Below are positions 57,501-64,000 of a stretch of DNA of 64,000 nucleotides, piece by piece; the first letter of the stretch is position 1, and every line of letters begins with the position of its first letter. A program made the translations under genes and the position numbers. The stretch comes from Candidatus Poribacteria bacterium (GTDB lineage Bacteria; Poribacteria; WGA-4E; WGA-3G), in NCBI GenBank assembly GCA_028821605.1, contig JAPPFM010000053.1, forward strand, positions 183,527 to 247,526, written 5' to 3'. Below the pieces are notes generated by a model. The model searched no databases and had not been told where the DNA came from. It saw only the letters and a list, made by a program, of their open reading frames with translations.

Positions 57501-57670
57501 TTGAAGAGGAGCGTCGTCTTTTCTACGTAGGTATGACCCGTGCGCAAAACCAGCTCTATCTGTCGTCTACCACCTATCGCACCGGAGATCGGGATCGTTC
57601 CGCGTCCATGTTCGTTCGTGAGGTGCCGTCTAACTATGTAATCAAATGGCCTCAGTCGAAACGCAAATAG
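54542..57670 (+). CDS. UvrD-like SF1 helicase with inserted DEDDh exonuclease domain
   Basis: 1,042 aa. Helicase motifs Q/I (LNEKQKEAVTHKNGPLLVIA, AGPGTGKTKVI), Ia (AITFTNKAAQEM), II (YILVDEFHDVNSVQ), III (DEDQAIYSWRGS) and IV-like lie in the first third. Motifs V-VI (LMTLHAAKGTEFPIVIILGM, RRLFYVGMTRA) are at residues 955-1000. Between them, at about 645-815, is a DnaQ-type 3'-5' exonuclease: VVYDLETTGINP, IGHNVAEYDNPIL, and HSALEDVRVN, giving the DEDDh residues. Strong GGAGGG precedes ATG 54542. It has its own promoter and is probably involved in DNA repair. Confidence 0.9.
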   Translation: MNILHELNEKQKEAVTHKNGPLLVIAGPGTGKTKVITHRIAYLIRHHGIKPENILAITFTNKAAQEMQERVNDEIGEPHGSNIKVSTFHAFCVSVLRKHALRIGLSENFTIFDQELQDEILTESVRELNLNDDDYPPWLLRSIISDAKCKLQNPADAAEGVDFHDPGIVENIRSVLRNYQDKLAEYDALDFDDLLVKVVELFQQVPEVLKDYHREIAYILVDEFHDVNSVQYHLLQLLCASPEQNLMVVADEDQAIYSWRGSNPQYIDDFRADFNPRTLELDDHYRCSEKILRAAEEVISRNPERQKQHTLRSHKDAGRDIFHYTFDTPVAEAHGIIQVIQNLVTQRKYSYRDIAVFYRTHRLADVLAEQLLHADIKFQRIQSTNSFGEGGSKDILAYLRFIQWQLPQDLERAINFPETCIDDLTWVRLKWLAQRENIEFVELLRNIEAYPQDVGPLTRRNVRQFWTQIEKLSTEIESEKTDKTILKLFDTLELSRSPYRSEELEVIEKQPESPNLATAQDVLYSAIDLEEPIQITASYGIDEYCAAHIIHQTLETYLNHTAQLQFLPPDGNTPMQNEDGVHLLIGDFEEIRESGRDARTILIGTADTINTDAIHLETKGIRSIAALKLCQRLVNRFESPNMADMVVYDLETTGINPKTAEIVEIAAHRLSAIGDEVERYYRLVKPPGGHIPRSATRIHGIDPETVKTAPGIELVLPEFFGFIQNRILIGHNVAEYDNPILGRDLIRYLKRGLSAPHYDTLATARRLFPRQRCSMHALAEKFEIEHDRLHSALEDVRVNREIFKELIKIDAYKREVKSLTELLPLVGLGILAKTEASQSEPAKGDTLTETEVFLNAAKRFVQTHNAVLPDRLPLETTEAVQATAFMEELQDSTVPESPEDAEWRRHHIHFMNAVLHFESLSDEHGLTNFLDYQKLLTNIDEMDDETEQLTLMTLHAAKGTEFPIVIILGMEEGSFPMWKQNITEAELEEERRLFYVGMTRAQNQLYLSSTTYRTGDRDRSASMFVREVPSNYVIKWPQSKRK

Positions 57671-57678
57671 GTAATCCT

Positions 57679-57750
57679 GTTCGTAGTAGGGCAATTCATT
57701 GCCCGTTCCTCTCACTGCGGGGTAGTGCGATAAATCGCACTACTACGAAC
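57679..57750. repeat. 72-bp two-hairpin element with 11-bp terminal inverted repeats
   Basis: GTTCGTAGTAG (57679-57689) and CTACTACGAAC (57740-57750) are perfect inverted repeats. Between them are GGGCAA/TTGCCC (57689-57704) and GTAGTGCGAT/ATCGCACTAC (57722-57743) hairpins. It lies between convergent genes and may also be a bidirectional terminator. Confidence 0.7.
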
Positions 57751-57790
57751 CTCCCTTCAAATTCAAAGTTGATAAAGCAGTAGTTAGCAA

Positions 57791-59662
57791 TTATTGATCT
57801 GGACGGATCTTATCCCAATCCCATAGCAGAATTGCGCCCCCAGCACTCCAACTGGCGAGCGTCTTGCCATCAGGTGAAAACGCAACGGCATTCACTGGCT
57901 CAGTATCATCTATGAGCGTTGCAAGGGGGACAGCAGTGGCGACATCCCATAACTGCACTTTGCCAGCAACACACCCACTTACCAGTGTTTCCCCATCAAT
58001 CGAAAATGCCAAGGTCCATAGTGGATGATGGTCTCCTGCGGAAGTCGCGATCCTTCGGCGACGATGCACATCCCACAGTAAAAACGCATCCGATCCACCA
58101 CTCGCGAATAGACTTCCATCCGGCGAGAACGCGACAGCCATCACATGATGTGTATCTCCAATAAAAGCGGATATCAATTCGCTATTGATCGGGTCCCACA
58201 GGCGGACTACGTTATGCCGGTCCACACTTGCGCGGATTGTACCGTCTGGCGAAAACGCAACCATTTTAGAGGGTCCTTCATCAATTATTTTAACAGTTCC
58301 GAGTACTTCGCCGCTTCGGACATCCCACCACCAAATTTTCTGAGACAATCCTGCGCTGGCGAGTGTGGTGCCATCTGATGAAAACGCCAAGGTCGTCGGG
58401 GCTTTCATGTCCTCACGACGAATCAACAACGCCTTGCCTGTCCTCATATCCCACAAATGGATTGTATCGTTGGCGTTCCCATTCGCGAGTATGGTACCAT
58501 CGGGTGAAAATGCCAATGCTGTCAAAGCCCTCATACTTTCATGGCGGATCGTTTCTGCCTTTTCTCTCTCAATATCCCACAGATGGATTGTATCATCGGC
58601 GTTCCCCGTGGCAAGCACTCGACTGTCCGGTGAAAATGCCAACACAGATCCAATATCCTTATGTGCTATGGCAGGAAAGCGTTGATTGCCGTTAGTTGTA
58701 TCCCAAAACCGGATTGTGCCGCTCCGATTCACAGTCGTAAGCGTTTTGCCGTCTGGTGAGAATGCCAGGGCACGCACCCAACCCGGATGATCTGTCGGAA
58801 ATACATCTGTTGGAGTTATCCATTCAACTGCATCTGAATCTCCACCTATAGCGAGTTTTGTCCCATCTGGAGAGAATGCTAAAGCGTCAACCGACCAGTT
58901 ATGTGAATGATGCTCCAGCTGCACTTCACCGGTTTTTATATCCCATACATAAAGCGTTGGCCACTCAGTCCCGCCACTGGCAATCATTTTGCCATCCGGT
59001 GAAAACGCCAATTCAGTGATAATATTATTAACATTATCATGCCGAGAGAAGGTTTTCCGCAGTTCGCCTGTTTCCGTATTCCACAAACGCACCGTCCTGT
59101 CTGAACTCCCGCTGGCAAGCACTTTGCCATCCGGTGAAAACGCAACGATGTTGACAGCATCCGTATGTCCAGTGAGGTGGCTACGAAGTTTACCGGTCTC
59201 TGTATCCCACAATCCAATTGTTCCATCACCACTCCCGCTGGCAAGTGTCTTAGCATCCGGTGAAAACGCAACTGAAAAAATTTCTCGTGTATGCACGGGA
59301 GGAAAATGTCTAATTGCGCCTGTATCTATACGCCGTAACCAAATTGCCCCTTCCTCACTGCCGGTCGCAAGCGTCTTGCCATCGGGTGAGAAGGCAATCG
59401 CAGAAACCCCAAACGGTGTTGCGGGTTCCAAGGCGGTTTCAGTACCCGTAGCAGCATCATATAGCCAAATACCGATGCTACTTGCAACTGCGATTTGCGT
59501 GCCGTCTGGTGTGAACGCTACGTCGCTTATCTCGCCTTTATTGATACCGAGTCGGGCTTTGGCACCGAAAGGTAAGTGCTGCTGTGCATTAACATCTTGA
59601 TGCCCTACGGTGAATATTAGTAGGAGACCGATGCTTATGATGAAATATTTGTGGTTCGTCAC
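57791..59662 (-). CDS. Secreted WD40 protein with 14 repeats
   Basis: 623 aa, GTG start at 59662 with AAGGAG 5 nt upstream. The signal peptide VTNHKYFIISIGLLLIFTVG ends near VNAQ. After it come 14 WD40-like repeats (ALAFSPDGKTL...). The first blade (ISDVAFTPDGTQIAVASSIG) is nearly the same as that of the WD40 protein at 52138; this one is exported. Blades 8 and 9 are close duplicates (DTIHLWD). No C-terminal tail motif is present. A terminator of the next gene upstream lies at 59779-59808. Confidence 0.88.
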   Translation of the reverse strand: MTNHKYFIISIGLLLIFTVGHQDVNAQQHLPFGAKARLGINKGEISDVAFTPDGTQIAVASSIGIWLYDAATGTETALEPATPFGVSAIAFSPDGKTLATGSEEGAIWLRRIDTGAIRHFPPVHTREIFSVAFSPDAKTLASGSGDGTIGLWDTETGKLRSHLTGHTDAVNIVAFSPDGKVLASGSSDRTVRLWNTETGELRKTFSRHDNVNNIITELAFSPDGKMIASGGTEWPTLYVWDIKTGEVQLEHHSHNWSVDALAFSPDGTKLAIGGDSDAVEWITPTDVFPTDHPGWVRALAFSPDGKTLTTVNRSGTIRFWDTTNGNQRFPAIAHKDIGSVLAFSPDSRVLATGNADDTIHLWDIEREKAETIRHESMRALTALAFSPDGTILANGNANDTIHLWDMRTGKALLIRREDMKAPTTLAFSSDGTTLASAGLSQKIWWWDVRSGEVLGTVKIIDEGPSKMVAFSPDGTIRASVDRHNVVRLWDPINSELISAFIGDTHHVMAVAFSPDGSLFASGGSDAFLLWDVHRRRRIATSAGDHHPLWTLAFSIDGETLVSGCVAGKVQLWDVATAVPLATLIDDTEPVNAVAFSPDGKTLASWSAGGAILLWDWDKIRPDQ

Positions 59663-59778
59663 GTTTTCTCCTTGGCTCCACATCATAGCGTTGATTGGAA
59701 ATTAGGCATCATACTTTATACAATAACACAAAAAGTTTGGAAGGGCAAAATTTTTTCAGCGTGTCCGTTAAAGACAAA

Positions 59779-59808
59779 TAGGGTGGAAAGTATTTAACTT
59801 CCACCCTA
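59779..59808 (-). terminator. Intrinsic terminator after the LRR/cohesin gene
   Basis: TAGGGTGGAA (59779-59788) pairs with TTCCACCCTA (59799-59808) over 10 bp. It lies 27 bp past the stop at 59836; a T-rich stretch follows on either strand. Confidence 0.7.
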
Positions 59809-59835
59809 CTTTTTTATCGATCTATCACTGCCGCT

Positions 59836-62800
59836 CTACTTGCGGATTAACATTTTACGTGTTGATGTGAACTCTCCTGCGGTAAGCGTATAAAAATAGA
59901 CACCACTCGCCACAGACTCACCTACATCATTTTTGCCGTCCCAGTAGGCGGCGCGGCTACGACTTTGATAGATACCCGCAGGCATCAATCCCAACGCTAA
60001 AGTGCGAACCTTTGTTCCATTGACAGCATAAATCGTCAAAATAACCTCCGCCGATTCAGAGAGTTGATACGGTATCCACGTCTCTGGATTGAACGGATTC
60101 GGATAGTTCGGCAGCAGTGCTGTCTCTTCAGGAATCAGCGATGCCAAGAGACGTTGCAGGTTCGCGATACCCTGTTGGAAGGCAATAGAGCCGTCGTTTT
60201 CAACCTGTGCTTGTGCTATCCACGCTTGTATCATCGCGGGATTCAGTTCCTCTGCTGTCATGGAAGGTGCGGCTGATACGGTTGATTCACCAAGATGTTG
60301 CGCCACAAGGATAAGGTCAAGGATACTGATAATTCCATCATCGTTGACATCAAATTTGGAGTTAGCAGTTGCGGTTTCACCTAACCGTTGTGCTACCAGA
60401 ATCAGGTCTAAAACGCTTATTTGTCCATCTGCATTTACATCCCAGCTCGGTTTGGATTCCACAGTGATGGCAAGATCACGCACCCCAGCAGGAATGACTG
60501 CACCGGTGCTGGAACCGAGTTGAAAGTTATGTAGTGTCAATTGACTGTTTCCATCCGCCTTCGCAGAGAATACAACTGACAATAGCGTGCCCGTGCCTGT
60601 GATACCGCCTTTGGAGATCAACGCCGCACTTAACCCCGCGATTTTACCTTCAGTATTATCAACCGTGCCTTCTTGGAAAAAGGTCGTTCCACCATCTGTC
60701 TTGAGGAAATTACCCTCGTTCATTTCAACCACTTCAAGCACATCAGGGTTAAATGTCAGATCAAACTGCCATCCAGCTAAATCTGTAACTTTTTCCGCAC
60801 TGATGTGGACAGCAAAAGTATCACCGACACGAACACTCGTTGTATCTGTTGAAAACGTGGAGCCGGTCCCAGGGGATACCACCGTATATTCCGTGTCGGG
60901 TTCAAACCCAAAGAAACCAACGCCCCCCGCGCTTTTTCCATTGTAAAGCCCAACCAACAAAACATTTGTCCCTTGCTTTAGTGTGGCTGGAAAAAAATCT
61001 TGATACTCATTACTCCACACCCCCCAAGGTTTTTCGTGAAGAAACTCACCATTGAGCCAAACTTTTTCCGCTCCCCAGCCGCCAGAAAACATGGTTGTCT
61101 GCTGTTCACGCGGCGCGTGTAAGGTAATCGAACCATAAATCATGTTCTCATCATATGATCTTTCCACACCCATGGCGTTTAACACCGTGCTAATGTTAAT
61201 GCCCTCTTCCATAAGCATAGGTGAAATTTTGCCTGATGTCCACAGATATTCGCCGACAGCATCTCCCTCTATTGCCCCATTTGTTGCGACCTCCAGTTCG
61301 GTTACAGCACCATCGCTTGCTTGTGAAAGCAGATCCACATCAGCATCAAAACCTACTCCCGACACCAACACCCATAGCCAGGGCCCCTCTATTTTGGGAC
61401 CGCCTTGTCGGAAACCTGGATTGCTAAACCAATAGATTTCCGTTTTCTCCTGGAGCCCATCCAAGGCGGATATATCTAATATGTTGTTACGTTCAAGTCG
61501 CAGGTGTTTCAAGTTGGACAAACCTGCGAGGGGCGAGACATCCGATATCCTGTTGGTGTGAAGGTGTAGGTATTCAAGGTTTTTCAAAGATGCCAAAGGT
61601 GAAATGTTTGATATACGACGGTTGTCCTGTAAATCAAGCCTTTTCAAATTAATCAATCCTGATAGTGGTGAGATATCCGATACGCCACTGCTAGCAATGG
61701 CTAAATCTACCAAACTCGTTAATCCTTTTAGAGGCAAGAGATTCAGATCCCTTGAGCCATAAGTTTCCAATCTTTTCAAATTTGTGAGCCCTGCCAGTGG
61801 CGATAAATCAGACACTGGATTGTCCTTAAATTCTAACCATCTTAGTTTCAGTAATCCTGCAAGCGGAGAGAGGTCTGAGATGGAAGTCTGCCAAAACCCT
61901 ACACCCTCTAAGTTAATCAAACCTGCCAAGGGAGAGAGGTCAGATAAGGCTTTTCCGGTAACTTCCACCTCTTTCAGCGTTTTTAACTCCGATAGAGGAG
62001 ACAGATCGGAGAGCGAATTGCCGCGAAGTCTCAGTGCTTCCAGATTTGTAGCAAACTGAAGCCCCTCCAAATTCTGAATGTCCATTCCCGGTGCTTCAAG
62101 GTACGTCAACGTTGCCATGTTCTCCACTGTAATTGCAGTGTCGGGTGCTTTGCCAAGAGTCTCTGCGATTACAGCGCGCAGGTTCAGGTCCGGAATGTGA
62201 ACAGACTCCCCAGGGATGCGTTCTGTCTGAGGAACAACAAGTTTAATCACACTGCTATCAGGGGAACTTAGCGTCGCAACTATTTCATTGAAATTCGATG
62301 TCCACACATCCCTTTTTACCGTGCCGCTCCCACCCGTCAGCACCGCCAAACCTAAGTTTTGCAAACTCGTATTCCCATGTATTTTTTCAAGAAACGCCTC
62401 TGTTTCTAAACCGACAGCAGCTGCAGTATGCGCTGCATCCACTGGACCTTGGAACGCTTCATGGAATCGCTGGATTGGTTCAATGCCACCAAACACCCCA
62501 CCTGCTTCCCAAAGCGCTTCCCTATAACGTTGTGTATCTTCCACCACAAGTGCATCCATCGTCGCTTGATCCGTATAAAGCCGCAATGCCCGGTCCTTGT
62601 CAAAGGGTGGGTTGGCATTCTGTTCAACAACACCACGTACCTCATCTTCAAACACCTTCATCCCTTCTGTATGACATCCGATACAGGAGAGTCCATTACG
62701 GACGGTCGGATCGCTCGCAGCAGGATTCCGAACGATGTTTATGGGTGCTTCATTAAGGCGATTGCCTCCGGCATCTACTAACAGATATGCTTGCAAGCCG

Positions 62801-63906
62801 TTAGGGAGGTTGAAGATAATCTCACCACCGTCGTGAGTGAAGGACAGCGGATGTGTAAAGATATTCTGTGAACCCACACTCCCCGCAAAGTCGTAACTCT
62901 TCCAATACGCACCATATCGCGATTCGTGACGTTCAACAACGCGATTATGATTGGACACACCCGACTCGTCGAATCCGGCACGCCAGACGCGCCTGCCCGC
63001 TGCATTCCGAAGATTCTCAACGACATTCACCTCAAGCCGTGTTTCCAACTCCCGATCTGTCTCAGGAAGACCGAGAATATCGTGGTAGAGCGGGGGCAAA
63101 GATGCAGTCGCAAGGAACCAGTCCACGTGCACGAATGGTACCTCACAATCCAATTCTTTCCGTAGGTTCATCAGTTTTTCACGGAGGGCTGTCTGTGTTG
63201 GCGCGTTGAAGTCAATCCCGTAAGGGTATTCCGCCTCAATCAGTGTCCATCGATTGGTTCCGATCTCCCATTCGTAATCCCGGAGGTCGATATAGAAGAT
63301 TGTTTCTTCTGAATCAATGGGTCGTGGGTTACTAATCTTACGTCCCCAAGAGAGGCTATTCACGAGTTTTGAGAGTGCGCGTCGATAGGCAAGGAGTGCT
63401 TCAGTCGTCTCGCCAGCGTTATAAAGATGTGTGAGTGTAAAATAGCGTGCGAAAGTGCGGTCAAAAGGTGCCAGTGAGTTGACGTGATTCTCAATCGTCT
63501 CAAGCATTTCCTTGGGCGTGATGAAGGGTCCGTCTGATTCAAAGGTATCTCGCCAATCCGGTGCACCTGCAGCGATCCAATCTCGAATGGTGTCAATCGC
63601 TGGTTGTGATAACGGAGGTGCGTTGAGCGGCATCCGTCTCTCTGGCGCAGTTTCAATCAACCGCTGATAGAACGCGGAAGCTTGCGGATTCCCCGGAATT
63701 ACTGCCCCACCGGGTGCCACCAACGCTGCATGTTCAATGATGAGCTTTTCCGTATAGGCACCATGTTCCCCGTGGCAGTTGAGGCAGTTTTGCTCAAAGA
63801 TCGCATACGCCTGTTGTGCAAGATTCTGTTGCGCTTCAACGCTTTGATACCCTATAATGAACATTAATAGAGAAATAAATGTAAGAACGTTCTTCCATTC
63901 CTTCAT
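59836..63906 (-). CDS. Secreted multidomain protein: cytochrome c, LRR, cohesin, dockerin, type-IX-like tail
   Basis: 1,356 aa from ATG 63906. The signal peptide MKEWKNVLTFISLLMFIIGY ends near VEAQ. Planctomycete-type cytochrome c domains give two haem sites, NCLNCHGEHG (about residue 39) and LSCIGCHTEGM (about 409). LRR repeats span 572-818 (LSPLAGLxNLKxL). A beta-sandwich domain (about 835-1005) precedes a type-I cohesin (1026-1142; VRVGDTFAVHI, GWQFDLTFNPDVLEVVEM). A dockerin pair follows (1152-1207; DVNADGQISVLDLILVAQRL and DVNDDGIISILDLILVAQHL). The end is a FlgD-like/T9SS sorting domain (PNYPNPFNPETWIPYQL ... YFYTLTAGEF). Function is inferred as surface electron or glycan interaction. 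Confidence 0.88.
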   Translation of the reverse strand: MKEWKNVLTFISLLMFIIGYQSVEAQQNLAQQAYAIFEQNCLNCHGEHGAYTEKLIIEHAALVAPGGAVIPGNPQASAFYQRLIETAPERRMPLNAPPLSQPAIDTIRDWIAAGAPDWRDTFESDGPFITPKEMLETIENHVNSLAPFDRTFARYFTLTHLYNAGETTEALLAYRRALSKLVNSLSWGRKISNPRPIDSEETIFYIDLRDYEWEIGTNRWTLIEAEYPYGIDFNAPTQTALREKLMNLRKELDCEVPFVHVDWFLATASLPPLYHDILGLPETDRELETRLEVNVVENLRNAAGRRVWRAGFDESGVSNHNRVVERHESRYGAYWKSYDFAGSVGSQNIFTHPLSFTHDGGEIIFNLPNGLQAYLLVDAGGNRLNEAPINIVRNPAASDPTVRNGLSCIGCHTEGMKVFEDEVRGVVEQNANPPFDKDRALRLYTDQATMDALVVEDTQRYREALWEAGGVFGGIEPIQRFHEAFQGPVDAAHTAAAVGLETEAFLEKIHGNTSLQNLGLAVLTGGSGTVKRDVWTSNFNEIVATLSSPDSSVIKLVVPQTERIPGESVHIPDLNLRAVIAETLGKAPDTAITVENMATLTYLEAPGMDIQNLEGLQFATNLEALRLRGNSLSDLSPLSELKTLKEVEVTGKALSDLSPLAGLINLEGVGFWQTSISDLSPLAGLLKLRWLEFKDNPVSDLSPLAGLTNLKRLETYGSRDLNLLPLKGLTSLVDLAIASSGVSDISPLSGLINLKRLDLQDNRRISNISPLASLKNLEYLHLHTNRISDVSPLAGLSNLKHLRLERNNILDISALDGLQEKTEIYWFSNPGFRQGGPKIEGPWLWVLVSGVGFDADVDLLSQASDGAVTELEVATNGAIEGDAVGEYLWTSGKISPMLMEEGINISTVLNAMGVERSYDENMIYGSITLHAPREQQTTMFSGGWGAEKVWLNGEFLHEKPWGVWSNEYQDFFPATLKQGTNVLLVGLYNGKSAGGVGFFGFEPDTEYTVVSPGTGSTFSTDTTSVRVGDTFAVHISAEKVTDLAGWQFDLTFNPDVLEVVEMNEGNFLKTDGGTTFFQEGTVDNTEGKIAGLSAALISKGGITGTGTLLSVVFSAKADGNSQLTLHNFQLGSSTGAVIPAGVRDLAITVESKPSWDVNADGQISVLDLILVAQRLGETATANSKFDVNDDGIISILDLILVAQHLGESTVSAAPSMTAEELNPAMIQAWIAQAQVENDGSIAFQQGIANLQRLLASLIPEETALLPNYPNPFNPETWIPYQLSESAEVILTIYAVNGTKVRTLALGLMPAGIYQSRSRAAYWDGKNDVGESVASGVYFYTLTAGEFTSTRKMLIRK

Positions 63907-63957
63907 ATATTTTCGTTCTTTTGCCCACCGACATTCTTTCAAAATTTCATCAATTTT

Positions 63958-63999
63958 CGGGCAGGAGACCCCATCCTTTAGGTTGGGGAGGAATGCCCG
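63958..63999. repeat. IS200/IS605-type end hairpin at window edge
   Basis: CGGGCA (63958-63963) pairs with TGCCCG (63994-63999), with inner CCCCATCC-TTTA-GGTTGGGG. The CCTTTAGG core is shared with the hairpin at 42079. No tnpB is present on its left side, so it is an orphan end or part of an element beyond the edge. Confidence 0.5.
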
Positions 64000-64000
64000 C

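Overview
The window looks like a chromosomal stretch of an uncultured, sponge-associated or marine bacterium of the Candidatus Poribacteria type. This is an inference. It rests on several phytanoyl-CoA-dioxygenase (PhyH) family proteins, secreted LamG/concanavalin-like proteins with a shared C-terminal tail, long secreted WD40 propellers, a small microcompartment gene pair, SpoIVB-S55 and NIPSNAP proteins, a cohesin/dockerin/sorting-tail surface protein, and intergenic DNA full of short repeats. Base composition is moderate (by eye near 50 % GC) and even. There is no prophage, no intact insertion sequence and no CRISPR array.

Layout. 1-6.7 kb: envelope and secreted proteins (an EF-hand-loop repeat protein cut by the left edge, two LamG-like proteins, a 1-Cys peroxiredoxin, tRNA-Gly, a membrane-anchored TPR protein, a TolB-like propeller). 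6.8-12.7 kb: core DNA genes mutS2, dnaG and rpoD. 13.0-23.5 kb: tRNA-Met and tRNA-Val, then a catabolic-looking group (two tandem amidohydrolases, a Rieske ferredoxin, two divergent PhyH oxygenases of which one is fused to HEAT repeats, a dihydroorotase-like hydrolase, a large membrane protein, a Gfo/Idh/MocA oxidoreductase). 23.6-33.3 kb: an S55-peptidase lipoprotein, an SDR-folD operon, a FIST protein with an SMP-30 lactonase, a LamG protein, an O-methyltransferase and an aminotransferase. 33.5-38.1 kb: a Rad50-like ATPase with a 68-aa partner, a NIPSNAP protein, and a DUF3696 ATPase overlapping a PIN nuclease. 38.2-41.3 kb: a 45-aa membrane peptide, isocitrate dehydrogenase and a divergent citrate-synthase-fold protein. 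41.8-44.1 kb: a tnpB relic, a BMC shell protein and a microcompartment-type aldehyde dehydrogenase. 44.2-52 kb: ligA, a MagIII-like glycosylase, a sugar isomerase, a DUF1611 protein, an ATPase/PD-(D/E)XK pair, and a PhyH protein with an HxG iron site. 52-64 kb: two 14-repeat WD40 proteins, DUF4926, a UvrD helicase with an inserted DEDDh exonuclease, and a 1,356-aa cytochrome/LRR/cohesin/dockerin protein with a type-IX-like sorting tail.

How the parts fit. dnaG and rpoD are adjacent in a reduced macromolecular-synthesis operon. icd and the citrate-synthase-like gene form a TCA pair. The BMC shell protein and aldehyde dehydrogenase form a minimal microcompartment module. Three ATPase modules (Rad50-like plus small protein, DUF3696 plus PIN, AAA plus PD-(D/E)XK) have the two-gene form common in bacterial defence, but their function is inferred. 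Four secreted proteins end in the same short tail, approximately [VI]-x-P-x-x-K-L-[AV]-x-x-W-x-x-[LI]-K, which may be an unrecognised sorting signal and is the most interesting pattern in the window.

Intergenic DNA carries several repeat families: 7-bp tandem arrays of the ACTGATA type, GGCGAGGTT/AACCTCGCC hairpins, a MITE-like element with AGGRCTTACGCA ends, a 72-bp two-hairpin element, and IS200/IS605-type end hairpins.
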